Counted from the first letter of the stretch, positions 8,847 through 20,116 are shown. The stretch: DNA of 64,000 bases from DASWTL01 sp966250385 (GCA_966250385.1 CBINHC010000001.1:330694-394693), one strand, 5' to 3'. Numbers and translations are program-made. The notes: generated from the sequence alone by a model not told the origin.

Positions 8847-9278
8847 TCAGTTCTTTTTTTGTTTGAGGATTTCTACTTTCTCGCGCTCTGCCGCAAGCAA
8901 TTGTTCATATAATTTTTTGTTATCCGCATGAAGCAGCCTGATCTCATCCATGGCTTCGACCAGTTTGTCCAGAGCGTTGAAAGTACAATTGTTATTTACA
9001 ATCTGCGCAAAGGTGCCTGCTGCTGAATTTGCACCCTCATAATTTTGAATGTTGTAAACTGCAGCTTCGTCACTATAGTTCCGGACAGTATCCGGTGTCA
9101 CACCAAGCGCACTGGCAACTCGGGCAAGCACGTCTTCATCAATTCGATCGCTCTGTTCCATTTTTGAAACCGCCTGCTGACTAACGCCAAGTTCTGACGC
9201 CAAGGTCTCCTGCTTCATTCCGCGGATTTCACGTATCCGGCTGATTTTCCGACCGATATGGGTTGAGGTTTCAGACAT
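8847..9278 (-). CDS. XRE-family transcriptional regulator
   Basis: A 143-residue DNA-binding protein. A helix-turn-helix domain occupies about residues 8-65 (MKQETLASELGVSQQAVSKM is the core). A middle stretch with NIQNYEGANSAAG follows, and the end (about 100-143) is Leu/Glu/Lys rich (IRLLHADNKKLYEQLLAAE), probably a dimerising coiled coil. This plan is common among Bacteroidota regulators of unknown target. It stands alone beside the decayed AlbA_2 gene. A -7 element of type TATCTTTG lies 20 bases upstream of the ATG. Confidence 0.88.
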   Translation of the reverse strand: MSETSTHIGRKISRIREIRGMKQETLASELGVSQQAVSKMEQSDRIDEDVLARVASALGVTPDTVRNYSDEAAVYNIQNYEGANSAAGTFAQIVNNNCTFNALDKLVEAMDEIRLLHADNKKLYEQLLAAEREKVEILKQKKN

Positions 9279-9298
9279 AATTATTTTGATTAGAAGTT

Positions 9299-9306
9299 CA
9301 AAGATA
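9299..9306 (-). promoter_or_regulatory. Probable -7 promoter element of the XRE gene
   Basis: On the minus strand this reads TATCTTTG, matching the Bacteroidota -7 consensus TAnnTTTG, just upstream of the XRE start codon. A near copy, TATCTTTA, lies 12 bases further upstream. No clear -33 TTTG at ideal spacing was seen. Confidence 0.45.
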
Positions 9307-9556
9307 TGCTTAAAGATACAAAATTAAACATGTCGCAACACTTGTAAGTCCACCGAATTGTGAGGCATAACAGCGGTAAAATACCATATTTTCCCTGGCG
9401 GAAGTCCGAGTTGGGAAGCTATTAACGTATATGAGTACCGGGTTAACGAGCGAAGCTATTTCCAGAATGGACTCTTAGGACCAGCAAAAGGAGCAATATC
9501 CAGACCCAGGGTATAGACCTGCCTGGGTAGGAATCGGATATCTAGTAAGCAGCCGC
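9307..9556. other. Intergenic region without a recognised gene
   Basis: Apart from the XRE promoter at its left side I see only an inverted repeat, ACCCAGG at 9504-9510 and CCTGGGT at 9522-9528, with no T-run. It may be weak transcript-end structure for the convergent or adjacent genes. No coding potential was recognised. Confidence 0.4.
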
Positions 9557-10057
9557 CTACTTATGATCTTTTTTCGGGTAGTCCTCATACTTGATGTTAC
9601 CCGTGCCGCCGCTTACCAGGCTCCAGTCATCAAACGGGAATTTGATCAGGACCATTCCGCAGGTCGGAAGGTCCAGGAACCGCGAATCCGATAATTTGGA
9701 GGCCAGGTGGCTGACACCCGGGTTGTGCCCAAAAAGGGCGGCGAAGTCCACCTGGTTGTCCAGTCCGTTGATGATGTCGAGCAGCGTTGAGCTGCGGGCC
9801 TCGTAGATCTCCGGCACCTGCACGATCGAGGACCGTTCATAGCCCAGGACTCCTGCAAACAATTCTGCGGTGGTCAGGGCGCGAAGCGCCGGACTTGACA
9901 CCAGGAGCTGCGGAACCAGGTCATGCCGGATCAGGCGGCGGGCCATCTCGGGCGCATTTCGTTCACCGCGTTCATTTAACGGGCGTTCGAAATCACGGAT
10001 CTCGGGGTTATTCCAGTCCGATTTGGCATGGCGGATGATCAGCAGTTTTTTCGGCAT
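9557..10057 (-). CDS. SixA-like phosphohistidine phosphatase
   Basis: A 166-residue histidine-phosphatase-superfamily protein. The catalytic RHG-type motif is IIRHAKSDW at residues 7-15, with His10 as the residue that is phosphorylated. VSSPALRALTTAELF and the second catalytic histidine in LFGHNPGVSHLA complete the small SixA plan. SixA of E. coli removes phosphate from His of PtsN-type phosphotransfer proteins or ArcB; the target here is unknown. The open frame runs 27 codons further upstream into the glycosyltransferase gene. The ATG chosen begins 12 bases after that gene's stop and starts with the typical MPKKLLIIRHA. Confidence 0.9.
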   Translation of the reverse strand: MPKKLLIIRHAKSDWNNPEIRDFERPLNERGERNAPEMARRLIRHDLVPQLLVSSPALRALTTAELFAGVLGYERSSIVQVPEIYEARSSTLLDIINGLDNQVDFAALFGHNPGVSHLASKLSDSRFLDLPTCGMVLIKFPFDDWSLVSGGTGNIKYEDYPKKDHK

Positions 10058-10068
10058 AGCAGGTATGG

Positions 10069-11028
10069 TCAGCGTATCAGAAAACCGATCTGGCTCACGT
10101 CGATGTCGTTCATGCACCGGAAATGACCCAGGGGACATTTTTTGTACCCGATCTTAGAACATGGACGACAGCCTAAATGTTCCACTTCAACGATTTTGTT
10201 CCCGGGAACCTGGTAGGGGTACATACCGAACTCCGGGATCGTATTCCCCCAGACGGAGGTAATCTTCTTGCCGAAAGCTGCTGCAATATGCATCAGCCCG
10301 GTGTCATGGGTGATGATCTGTTCAGCCATTTTGACCAGGAAGGCGGACTGGTCCAGGGTGAACCGGCCGCAACCGTTAAAAACGTGGGCACCGGATTCCC
10401 GGACGATCTCTTCGCCGCGTTCAGCATCATCAGGTCCGCCGAGGAGCACGATGGGCTGACCGAATTTCTTACATACCTCGATAAGCTTATACTGAGGTAA
10501 TCGCTTGGTGGCATGCTGGGCGCCGATCACCAGGCCGATATACTGATGGTGGGTATCCGGAAGCAGATCGGAGAGCCGGTATTCCTGCTGAAGGAAGTAG
10601 TCCAGCCCCCCGCCGTCGTTCCTGATTCCCAGCGGTTCTGCTGTCCGGAGGTAACGGTCGACGATATGGACGTCCGGAAGGATATTCTTTTTGAAGTTCA
10701 CCATCATCCACTTTTCAAAGTTCAGCTTGCTGAACGAAGAGGACCGGATCTGCAGGGCGGTTTTGATCCGCAGGGTTCGCAGGTTGTGATGCAGGTCGAT
10801 AATGTGGTCGAACTGTTCTGCTTTCAGCGCCGAGACGGTGTCCCGGAAGTTCTTTTCCAGGAGGTGAAGTTTGTCGATGTATGGGTTGGCCTCCAGCACG
10901 GACCGGTAGGCGGGCTTGGTCAGATAGTGGATCTCCGCCCCGGCAAGCTGGGTCTTCAGGCAGCGGATAACGGGGGTCGTCAGGACAATATCGCCGATCG
11001 AGCTGAACCGGATGATCAGGATCTTCAT
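10069..11028 (-). CDS. Glycosyltransferase family 9 (heptosyltransferase-like)
   Basis: A 319-residue GT-B fold enzyme related to the ADP-heptose:LPS heptosyltransferases. It begins with the hallmark MKILIIRFSSIGDIVLTTP. The C-terminal donor-binding half contains YIGLVIGAQHATKRLP, IVLLGGPDDAERG and THDTGLMHIAAAFGK. Near the end a Cys-rich patch (LGCRPCSKIGYKKCPLGHF) is present, as in other Bacteroidota members. The likely role is adding a sugar to lipopolysaccharide core. The start was placed at the internal ATG that matches the family N-terminus; it leaves 16 bases after the PolX gene. It probably shares a transcript with polX and sixA. Confidence 0.9.
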   Translation of the reverse strand: MKILIIRFSSIGDIVLTTPVIRCLKTQLAGAEIHYLTKPAYRSVLEANPYIDKLHLLEKNFRDTVSALKAEQFDHIIDLHHNLRTLRIKTALQIRSSSFSKLNFEKWMMVNFKKNILPDVHIVDRYLRTAEPLGIRNDGGGLDYFLQQEYRLSDLLPDTHHQYIGLVIGAQHATKRLPQYKLIEVCKKFGQPIVLLGGPDDAERGEEIVRESGAHVFNGCGRFTLDQSAFLVKMAEQIITHDTGLMHIAAAFGKKITSVWGNTIPEFGMYPYQVPGNKIVEVEHLGCRPCSKIGYKKCPLGHFRCMNDIDVSQIGFLIR

Positions 11029-11044
11029 GGGGTTTCGGTTCGGA

Positions 11045-12718
11045 TCAGCGTGCATTCTTCCTGTCATTAAAGTAGCGCTCTATTTCCGGGAGAGAAAGGG
11101 CATTCAGGCAGTCTGCGGCTGAGACACCCCCTTTCCTGGCCACCAGGATACCGTAATGCATATCCATGAAACCTTCCTTCCGGTGTGCATCGGGATTGAC
11201 GGAAAGCGTAACGCCTTTATCGATGGCATACCGGTGCCAGCGCCAGTCCATGTCGAGCCGCAGCGGGTTTGAATTGATCTCGATCACGACCTTATTGGCT
11301 GCACAGGCATCAATGACCTTCTTGTGGTCGATCGGATACCCGCTGCGGGTCAGGAGCATCCGGCCGGTTGCATGTCCAAGGATGGTCGTATAGGGATTCT
11401 CGATGGCCGTGATCAGCCTGGCGGTAGCTTTTTCTTCACTCATTTTCAGGTTGGAATGTACCGATGCGACCACGAAATCAAAAGTTTTCAGGATCTCCTC
11501 CGAATAATCCAGCGATCCGTCGTTCAGGATATCTGATTCAATTCCCTTGAAGATCCTGAAGGGGGCCAGCTTTGCATTCAGCGCGTCTATTTCCAGATGC
11601 TGCTGTGCGATCTGCTCCTCTCTGAGTCCTCTGGCGTAAAAAGCGGTTTTGGAATGGTCTGAGATCCCCAGGTACTCGAGCTTGAGTTCATCGCGGCAAT
11701 AAAGCGCCATTTCCTCCAGGGTATGTACGCCGTCACTCCAGGTACTGTGATTGTGCAGGCAGCCCCTGAGATCTTCAAAGGTGATCAGGGCCGGAACACG
11801 GCCCTGCAGGCCCAGTTCGATCTCACCGGATGCTTCGCGAAGCTCGGGTTCCAGGTATGGCAGTCCCGCTTCCGCGTATATCGCTTCCTCGGAAGGGGCG
11901 TCCGTGAACTCCGAACCGGCAAGTGAAATCACCCGGGCGGTATGGTCGGCACTGCCCGTGGTCAGGAACAGCTGCCAGGAATAGTTCTCCGGTGTGCAGA
12001 AGATGAAGCGGACCTTAACGCCGCTGCTGAATTCAGCCTCCAGCCGGTCTGCATGTTCCTCCAGGATCGTCATGCCGAGCGATTCCGCGGCCTTCCGGCG
12101 AACTTCCGGCGGAACGCCCGCTGCCAGGATCTCCAGGCGGTCCAGGATCTCGCATTTCCGGCGGTAGGCACCGGTCAGAATCGTTCGGTCTCCCCATAGC
12201 TTCCGAAGCTCCTGCTGCAGCGACGCTGCCTGGTTTTCCACGGAAGCATAGAGGAATCTCCCGCTGCTCGCCATCCTGAACTCGATCAGCTTCCGGATCT
12301 CGGCCTGTGTTTTTTCCCCGAACCCTTTGGCTTCGATCAGCCGGTTCTCGTTGCAGGCATAGTACAGTTCGCCGATGTTCTCAATGCCCAGGTCATTCCA
12401 GATGATCTGCACCTTCCGCGGACCCAGCCCTTTTACCTGAAGCATTTCCACGATCCCGATCGGGGTCTTTTCAAGCAGTTCGTCCAGTTCCGCAATGCGG
12501 GCAGACTGCAGCAGTTCGCCGATCTTCGAGGCGGTACTCTTTCCCAGACCGCTGATCTTTTCGATTTCGGACAGGGATTTTTCCGCAAGCGCGAAAGGCA
12601 GCTTTTTGATGTTGTAGGCGGCAGCACTCAGAGTCTTGATCTTGAACGGGTTTCCGCCGTGGAGTTCCATCAGCTGGCTGAGCAGGGTCAGCTTTGCGGA
12701 AATGATCTTGTTTTCCAT
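11045..12718 (-). CDS. polX: PolX/PHP-family protein with degenerate polymerase site
   Basis: A 557-residue relative of bacterial family-X DNA polymerases. Order of domains: helix-hairpin-helix repeats (IEKISGLGKSTASKIGELL near 52, LQVKGLGPRKVQIIW near 93), a nucleotidyltransferase palm (about 150-310) and a C-terminal PHP domain (about 318-550). PHP metal-binding motifs are intact (LHNHSTWSDG 321-330, GISDHSKT, GHATGRML, VNPDAHRKEG), so 3'-5' exonuclease or phosphoesterase activity is plausible. In the palm the usual GSxRRxxxxxGDxD reads GAYRRKCEILDRLE: the catalytic pair becomes Arg194 and Glu196, and the Asp of VDLR becomes Lys235 (VKVR). Polymerase activity is therefore doubtful. The chosen start lies after the glgC terminator; the 16 codons upstream overlap that hairpin. 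Confidence 0.88.
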   Translation of the reverse strand: MENKIISAKLTLLSQLMELHGGNPFKIKTLSAAAYNIKKLPFALAEKSLSEIEKISGLGKSTASKIGELLQSARIAELDELLEKTPIGIVEMLQVKGLGPRKVQIIWNDLGIENIGELYYACNENRLIEAKGFGEKTQAEIRKLIEFRMASSGRFLYASVENQAASLQQELRKLWGDRTILTGAYRRKCEILDRLEILAAGVPPEVRRKAAESLGMTILEEHADRLEAEFSSGVKVRFIFCTPENYSWQLFLTTGSADHTARVISLAGSEFTDAPSEEAIYAEAGLPYLEPELREASGEIELGLQGRVPALITFEDLRGCLHNHSTWSDGVHTLEEMALYCRDELKLEYLGISDHSKTAFYARGLREEQIAQQHLEIDALNAKLAPFRIFKGIESDILNDGSLDYSEEILKTFDFVVASVHSNLKMSEEKATARLITAIENPYTTILGHATGRMLLTRSGYPIDHKKVIDACAANKVVIEINSNPLRLDMDWRWHRYAIDKGVTLSVNPDAHRKEGFMDMHYGILVARKGGVSAADCLNALSLPEIERYFNDRKNAR

Positions 12719-12738
12719 CGTAGGGATCAAAAATAGAA

Positions 12739-12763
12739 AACCCTTCCTGAAAGGGGAAGGGTT
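12739..12763 (-). terminator. Intrinsic terminator of the glycogen operon
   Basis: AACCCTTCC and GGAAGGGTT form a 9-bp stem with a 7-base loop. On the minus strand the stem is followed by TTCTATTTTT. It lies 22 bases after the glgC stop and just before the polX start, so it separates the two transcripts. Confidence 0.8.
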
Positions 12764-12784
12764 CACCGGTTTTGCACCTAATTT

Positions 12785-14053
12785 TTATGCGATCACGGTA
12801 TCGTTGGGGATCGCCGCGGACTTCTTGATGACCACGATGTGGTCCTTCACGAAGTGGGTCTCAAAGTCTCCGTCAGGCAGGTTCGTTCCGTCGATCTGTA
12901 CATTGTTGCCGATCCGGCAGTTTTTGTCCAGGATTGCGTTCCGGATCGTGCAGTTGTCGCCAATCCCGACGATCGGCTGGCTGTTTTCCTGAGCCGCCCG
13001 AAGCTCTTCAAGCGTCTGGTAATAGTCGGCTCCCATGACATAGCAACTGCTGATGGTCGTTCCCGCACCGATCCGCGACCGGATCCCGATGATGGACTTT
13101 TCAATACGGCTGGCGCAAATGATGCAGCCGTCTGCAATCACCGCACTGTCCAGGAACGTGCCGGTGATCTTCGAAGGCGGAAGCATCCGGGGGCGGGTGA
13201 ATACCGGATCCTTGTCGAACAGGTTGAACTTCGGGATCGCATCGGTGATACCGATATTCGCCTCAAAGAAGGAAGGGATCGTCCCGATATCCGTCCAGTA
13301 TCCATCGTACTGGTAGCTGTAAACTTTTCGTTTGTCCTGGATGGCCTGGGGCAGGATCTGCTTCCCGAAGTCGTGCTGGTCCTTCATGCCCAGCATTTCT
13401 TCCAGTACCGCCCGGTTGAAGATATAGATCCCCATGGAGGCCAGATAGACCCGGCCTTCGGCCTGCATTTCAGGCGATACTTCCGATTCCCAGCCCGGCA
13501 GCCGGTCGGAGGTCGGTTTCTCTGTGAAACTGGTGATCATACTGTCCTCATCCGACTTGAGGATTCCGAAACCGGTCGCATCCTGTGCATGTACCGGGAT
13601 GGTCGCCAGGGTGATCTCGGCACCGCTCTGGCGGTGTTTCCTGACCATGTCCTGGAAGTTCATCTGGTAAAGCTGGTCCCCCGAAAGAATCAGGACGTAA
13701 TCGTATTCAAACCCCGCCAGGTGCCGCATGCTTTTGCGGACGGCATCGGCGGTTCCCTCATACCAGTCAGCGCCGGCAGGCGTCTGTTCTGCGGCAAGTA
13801 TATCCACGAAGCCCTTGCTGAAAACACTGAAGTGATACGTGTTCTTGATATGCTTATTCAGGGACGCCGAGTTGAACTGGGTCAGCACGAAGATGCGGTT
13901 GAAGCCCGAATTCAGGCAGTTGGAAATCGGAATATCGACCAGCCTGTACTTTCCGCCGATCGGAACCGCAGGCTTGGAGCGGGTTGCGGTCAGCGGGTAA
14001 AGCCGGGCACCCTGTCCTCCGCCCAGCACGATGGATATAACACTGTGTCTCAT
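12785..14053 (-). CDS. glgC: Glucose-1-phosphate adenylyltransferase
   Basis: GlgC makes ADP-glucose from ATP and glucose-1-phosphate, the committed step of bacterial glycogen synthesis. The 422-residue length is typical. Visible signatures: SIVLGGGQGARLYPLTATRS (nucleotide loop, 7-26), the substrate motifs WYEGTADAVR and SGDQLYQMNF, FTEKP, and a C-terminal left-handed beta-helix region (about 290-422) with hexapeptide-like turns such as CTIRNAILDKNCRIGNNVQI. Such enzymes are usually allosterically tuned by glycolytic intermediates; the effector cannot be told here. The start overlaps the glgA stop as ATGA. It is the last gene of the operon. Confidence 0.96.
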   Translation of the reverse strand: MRHSVISIVLGGGQGARLYPLTATRSKPAVPIGGKYRLVDIPISNCLNSGFNRIFVLTQFNSASLNKHIKNTYHFSVFSKGFVDILAAEQTPAGADWYEGTADAVRKSMRHLAGFEYDYVLILSGDQLYQMNFQDMVRKHRQSGAEITLATIPVHAQDATGFGILKSDEDSMITSFTEKPTSDRLPGWESEVSPEMQAEGRVYLASMGIYIFNRAVLEEMLGMKDQHDFGKQILPQAIQDKRKVYSYQYDGYWTDIGTIPSFFEANIGITDAIPKFNLFDKDPVFTRPRMLPPSKITGTFLDSAVIADGCIICASRIEKSIIGIRSRIGAGTTISSCYVMGADYYQTLEELRAAQENSQPIVGIGDNCTIRNAILDKNCRIGNNVQIDGTNLPDGDFETHFVKDHIVVIKKSAAIPNDTVIA

Positions 14054-15477
14054 TCTATTGGTTTTAAGGTTTTATACAGGTCTATATATTGTCCGGCAGC
14101 ATGCTGCCATGAAAAATCGAGGGTCATCATCCTTTTCCGGAAGTCGTTCATACGGGCAGGATCCCTGTACAGGCGGACGGCCCGCCGGATGGCTGCGCAG
14201 GCGCTGATCACGGTAGCGTCGTCAAACCGGATTCCATACCCGTTCTCATCGTCATCAACATCGAGAACAGTGTCCTTCAGACCACCGGTGCTGCATACCA
14301 CCGGCATGGTCCCGTAACGTAAAGAATATAGCTGGTTGAGCCCGCAGGGCTCTACCCTGGAAGGCATCAGTAAAAAGTCAGCGGCGGCATAAACATGGTG
14401 GGATAATTCCTCGTTGTAACCTATATATACAGCACATTCAGCCGGATGTTTTTCATTTAATTCCTTTAATTCATATTCAATGAATTTTTCGCCGGAGCCC
14501 AGTACCAGGAAGTTTACCTCTCCCGGCATATCGTGTATGGACCTCAGTATAATCCCGGGAAGGAGATCCGCTCCCTTTTCGCCCACCAGCCTGCCGATGA
14601 AAGCGATCAGCGGCTTTTTTTCATCGAGGTGATACCTTGAGCACAGGTCCTGTTTATTGGCCGATTTGCCGTTTTTTACCGTACGGATGTTGTAGGGCCG
14701 GATCAGCATGGGGTCCTTGCCGGGATTCCAGACCCCGGTATCGATGCCGTTCAGGATCCCGTAGCCTTTCTGCTCCTCCATCATGAAAAGGCGGGAGAGG
14801 CTCCCGGTATGGTGGAAAAGCTCCTGGAGGTATCCGGGTGAGACCGTGGTATATTTCCAGCAGCATTTGATGGCCGAGGCCAGGGGATTGATCATACCGT
14901 CCCAGTCCAGCAACCCGGAGACATGCGGATCGAATGCGGGCAGCAAACCCGCATTTTCCCAGTCCATCATTCCCTGGTACTGCCCGTTATGGATGGTGAA
15001 AACAGTAGGAATGGTGTTCAGCGTATTGTACCGGTAGGCGTGATTGATCATGAATGGAATCAGACCGGTGTGATGGTCATGGCAGTGAAGGACGTCAGGC
15101 TTCTGCGGCTGACGGATGAGCCATTCAAGGAAGGCCAGCTGGAAAGCCAGGAACTGCACCCGTTCGTCCGGATAGCTGTAGATCTCGGGCCTGTCGAGCA
15201 GTCCCGGTATAAAGATCAGAAACAGGTCGAATCCGAGACTGGCGTGCGCTTCCTTAAGGACTGAAAAGCTCAGGTGCCGGTCCTGAAGCTGGATAGCGCC
15301 ATCAAATACCGTGATAAATTCGTGGTTTGTGACAAATGGCTTTTCGTAATAGGGCATGAACACGGAGGCGGTGACGCTGGAAGTCTGCAGGTATTTGGGG
15401 AGGGAGCCGACCACATCCCCCAGACCACCGGCCTTGGCTACCGGGTAACATTCAGCACTCAGGTGAATAACGCGCAT
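14050..15477 (-). CDS. glgA: Glycogen synthase (ADP-glucose)
   Basis: GlgA (GT5) transfers glucose from ADP-glucose to the non-reducing end of an alpha-1,4-glucan. The N-terminal ADP-glucose loop is VAKAGGLGDVVGSLPKYL; HCHDHHTG marks the acceptor side; the C-terminal half has AFIGRLVGEKGADLLP and the catalytic SRVEPCGLNQLYSLRYGTMP with its EX7E-type spacing. The open frame reaches 12 codons further upstream, but the chosen ATG gives MRVIHLSAECYP, the conserved family start, and about 475 residues. It overlaps glgC by 4 bases. The 102-base AT-rich gap after glgB may hold an internal promoter. Confidence 0.95.
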   Translation of the reverse strand: MRVIHLSAECYPVAKAGGLGDVVGSLPKYLQTSSVTASVFMPYYEKPFVTNHEFITVFDGAIQLQDRHLSFSVLKEAHASLGFDLFLIFIPGLLDRPEIYSYPDERVQFLAFQLAFLEWLIRQPQKPDVLHCHDHHTGLIPFMINHAYRYNTLNTIPTVFTIHNGQYQGMMDWENAGLLPAFDPHVSGLLDWDGMINPLASAIKCCWKYTTVSPGYLQELFHHTGSLSRLFMMEEQKGYGILNGIDTGVWNPGKDPMLIRPYNIRTVKNGKSANKQDLCSRYHLDEKKPLIAFIGRLVGEKGADLLPGIILRSIHDMPGEVNFLVLGSGEKFIEYELKELNEKHPAECAVYIGYNEELSHHVYAAADFLLMPSRVEPCGLNQLYSLRYGTMPVVCSTGGLKDTVLDVDDDENGYGIRFDDATVISACAAIRRAVRLYRDPARMNDFRKRMMTLDFSWQHAAGQYIDLYKTLKPIE

Positions 15478-15579
15478 ATCAGTAAACAACTCAGGCAACT
15501 TAACTCCAGGCAATGAAAAAAGTTTTCAAAATAAATTGATAAAAGAAACTATTAACTGTTATCTAAAAATTCTTCCCCG

Positions 15580-17520
<1,941 letters not shown>

Positions 17521-19986
17521 CTAGCGCTGCGGGTGGTTATGTAATAGTTGTATTTCTGAAAAGTTTTTGGGAGCGCGGATACTCAGGTTTCCTGCCTCGT
17601 CCCACACCGGTTCTTCCTGGTCGGACTGGCCGTCGATCAGGACCCTTACCGACCGGAAAGGCAGTCCGATGATCTTCAGGTCGTAGTGTTCATACCGGGG
17701 CGTAAAGAGTCCTTCGATGTCCTGGCTAACGACCAGGCGCTGGCCGTCACCCCGGACCACGAATTTTTTTTCCAGGTAGATATCCTGCTCATAGGCGAAC
17801 GTGTCCTCATGGTCTTCATAGCAGAAAGAGTTCACCCCGTATGACGAATAGTATATCCGGAACATCAGCGCCCGGGGCTCGAACTCCCCGACATATTGCA
17901 TCAGCGGTGATTCGGGGATTACCGAACCTGCCCTGACAAACAGCGGCATGGAATCCAGGGGTGCTTCCACGTGGTGGACCTTGCCGCCTTCATACTGTTC
18001 ATCGGACCAGTAGTGATACCAGGTACCACGGGGAAGATAAACGTTCCTGGAAGTGGCGCCCGGATCGGTAACCGGCGCGACGAGGATCTTGTCGCCGAAG
18101 GTGAATTCGTCTTCCCGCCACTGATTCTCCCCGTTGTCCTGCTCAGCCATGACGACGGGCCTCAGGATAGGGAAACCGTAACGGTGATGCTCCCAGAATG
18201 CCGAATAGATGTACGGCAGCAGCCGGTATCTGAGTTCAATGAATTTCCGGTTGATGGCTTCGAGCTTTTCCCCGAAGCTCCAGGGCTCGCGTTCACGGGT
18301 GTCTCCGGCGGAATGCGCCCGCATGAAAGGGGAGAAGACGCCCAGCTGAATCCAGCGCGTGAAGAGTTCGCCGTCCGGTTCGCCGCTGAACCCGCCGATG
18401 TCGGTTCCGCAGAAGGGCACCCCCGATATGGAAAGCCGCTGCAGCTGGAGACACCCCATCCGGAGATGTTCCCAGGTGGCGACATTATCCCCGGTCCAGA
18501 CGGACGCATACCGCTGCACCCCGGAATATCCGGCCCTGGTGATGGTAAAGGGCCTTTTATTCTTTTGTTGTTTCTTCAGTCCTTCATAGGTGGCCCGGAC
18601 CATCTGCATGCCATAGATATTGTGGGCCTTACGGTGTGAGCCGCGGTGCCCGTCATAATTATGCCGGACATCGTTGGGGAAAGTTCCCGAGCCGAACACC
18701 GCGGGTTCATTCATGTCGTTCCAGACGCCGGCGACGCCGAGATCGGTCAGACTCTTGAATAACCCGCCCCACCATTCCCGCACCCGGGGATTGGTGAAAT
18801 CCGGAAACTGGCACCTTCCGGGCCACACATGACCCTCCATATAGTAATCATCCGACCGGCGGCAGAAGTATTTATTTTCCTTTCCCTCCCTGTATACGGC
18901 GTAGTTTTCATCCACCTTGATGCCCGGATCGATGATCACGACCGTTTTGAAGCCGTCCTCAGCCAGGTCCCTGATCATCCTGCCGGGGTCCGGAAAGTAG
19001 CGTTTGTTCCAGGTAAAACACCGGTAGCCGTCCATATAGTCAATATCCAGGTAGATCGCATCGCACGGGATCTTCCGTTCCCGGAAATTTCGGGCGATTT
19101 CCCGGACCTTGCTTTCCGGGTAGTAGCTCCAGCGGCACTGGTGAAAGCCGAGCGCCCATTTGGGCGGAAGCGGATGCGTCCCGGTCAGCCCATGATAGCG
19201 TTTAACCACGTCCATCATATGCGGGCCGTGAATGTAATAGTAATTCAGTTCGCCGCCATCCGCCCAGAAGCTGGTCCGGTGCGTGTCCTGGTGGGCGAAG
19301 TCGAAATGGGTTTTGTACGTATTGTCGAAGAATATGCCGTAGGAGATACCGTTTTTCAGCCCGATATAGAACGGGATGGACCGGTACAGCGGGTCCTGGT
19401 GTTTATGGAAGGAATAGACATCGCTGTTCCAGTTCTGGAGCCTCTTCCCTCGGAGATTGAAATCGGTGGTCTTATCCCCGAGTCCGAAGAAACTTTCATG
19501 GGGTTCGCACCGCTTGCTGCAGTATACGTAGTAGCCGCCGTAATCGACGTTCTCTTCCCAGTGCATGGGAGAGTCGTCCTGGTTCAGGACGACCCGGTCC
19601 TGGTCTTCGAACGAAATGCGGAAGTCCGCCTTGCTGATCACGCAGCTCATCATGGCGGTTGAGACCCGGTATTCGGTGTCGTTTTCGGTGATCCGGAATA
19701 CGGTCGCTGAAGGCTCGATCCCGGGCACGGCATAGGAGAAGTCGTCCAGGAAGGTCCCGTGGGGAGCCAGCCGGATGCGGATGATCTCATCACTGACAAC
19801 GGTCAGTTCGACCCGCGCGTCCCCGTCGGAAAAATAAAAGACATGCTGAGCCTGGGTGTAGCTCTTGACGGTCGTCAGGTATTTCTTGACGACCGGCTCG
19901 ACCGCCAGTACCGGGTTATTGACATGGTGAAACTCGTCTTCAAGGTCCTGAAGGTTGACGGGGTTACCGGTAGTGTGATCTGCCAT
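17521..19986 (-). CDS. GH31 alpha-glucosidase
   Basis: An 821-residue glycoside hydrolase family 31 enzyme, probably releasing glucose from the non-reducing ends of alpha-glucans or maltooligosaccharides. An N-terminal beta domain (to about 270) precedes the barrel. The catalytic nucleophile sits in VWNDMNEPAVF (about 420-430) and the acid/base Asp in FCGTDIGGF (about 522-530). A C-terminal beta region follows from about 650. No signal peptide is visible, so it is likely cytoplasmic. It leads the glgB-glgA-glgC operon and abuts glgB, which points to a role in intracellular glycogen turnover. Other GH31 specificities (alpha-xylosidase, transglucosidase) cannot be excluded. Confidence 0.92.
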   Translation of the reverse strand: MADHTTGNPVNLQDLEDEFHHVNNPVLAVEPVVKKYLTTVKSYTQAQHVFYFSDGDARVELTVVSDEIIRIRLAPHGTFLDDFSYAVPGIEPSATVFRITENDTEYRVSTAMMSCVISKADFRISFEDQDRVVLNQDDSPMHWEENVDYGGYYVYCSKRCEPHESFFGLGDKTTDFNLRGKRLQNWNSDVYSFHKHQDPLYRSIPFYIGLKNGISYGIFFDNTYKTHFDFAHQDTHRTSFWADGGELNYYYIHGPHMMDVVKRYHGLTGTHPLPPKWALGFHQCRWSYYPESKVREIARNFRERKIPCDAIYLDIDYMDGYRCFTWNKRYFPDPGRMIRDLAEDGFKTVVIIDPGIKVDENYAVYREGKENKYFCRRSDDYYMEGHVWPGRCQFPDFTNPRVREWWGGLFKSLTDLGVAGVWNDMNEPAVFGSGTFPNDVRHNYDGHRGSHRKAHNIYGMQMVRATYEGLKKQQKNKRPFTITRAGYSGVQRYASVWTGDNVATWEHLRMGCLQLQRLSISGVPFCGTDIGGFSGEPDGELFTRWIQLGVFSPFMRAHSAGDTREREPWSFGEKLEAINRKFIELRYRLLPYIYSAFWEHHRYGFPILRPVVMAEQDNGENQWREDEFTFGDKILVAPVTDPGATSRNVYLPRGTWYHYWSDEQYEGGKVHHVEAPLDSMPLFVRAGSVIPESPLMQYVGEFEPRALMFRIYYSSYGVNSFCYEDHEDTFAYEQDIYLEKKFVVRGDGQRLVVSQDIEGLFTPRYEHYDLKIIGLPFRSVRVLIDGQSDQEEPVWDEAGNLSIRAPKNFSEIQLLHNHPQR

Positions 19987-20116
19987 GATCTGACTCTTAA
20001 CGCTTAATTGATTCGGGAGGAAACTTCACAGTACAGCTGAAAGGACCGCAAGGTCCGCTCGATTTCCCTACTTAACTGCACAACGTTGAGAAGGTTTTAT
20101 TCCCGGTTAAAAAGAA

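Noticed and set aside
9504..9528. Inverted repeat ACCCAGG/CCTGGGT considered as a terminator
   Set aside because: No T-run follows on either strand and the loop is long.
12839..14317. A 492-residue open frame on the + strand
   Set aside because: It is antisense to glgC and glgA, which have full family motifs on the other strand; long shadows are expected in GC-rich codon use.
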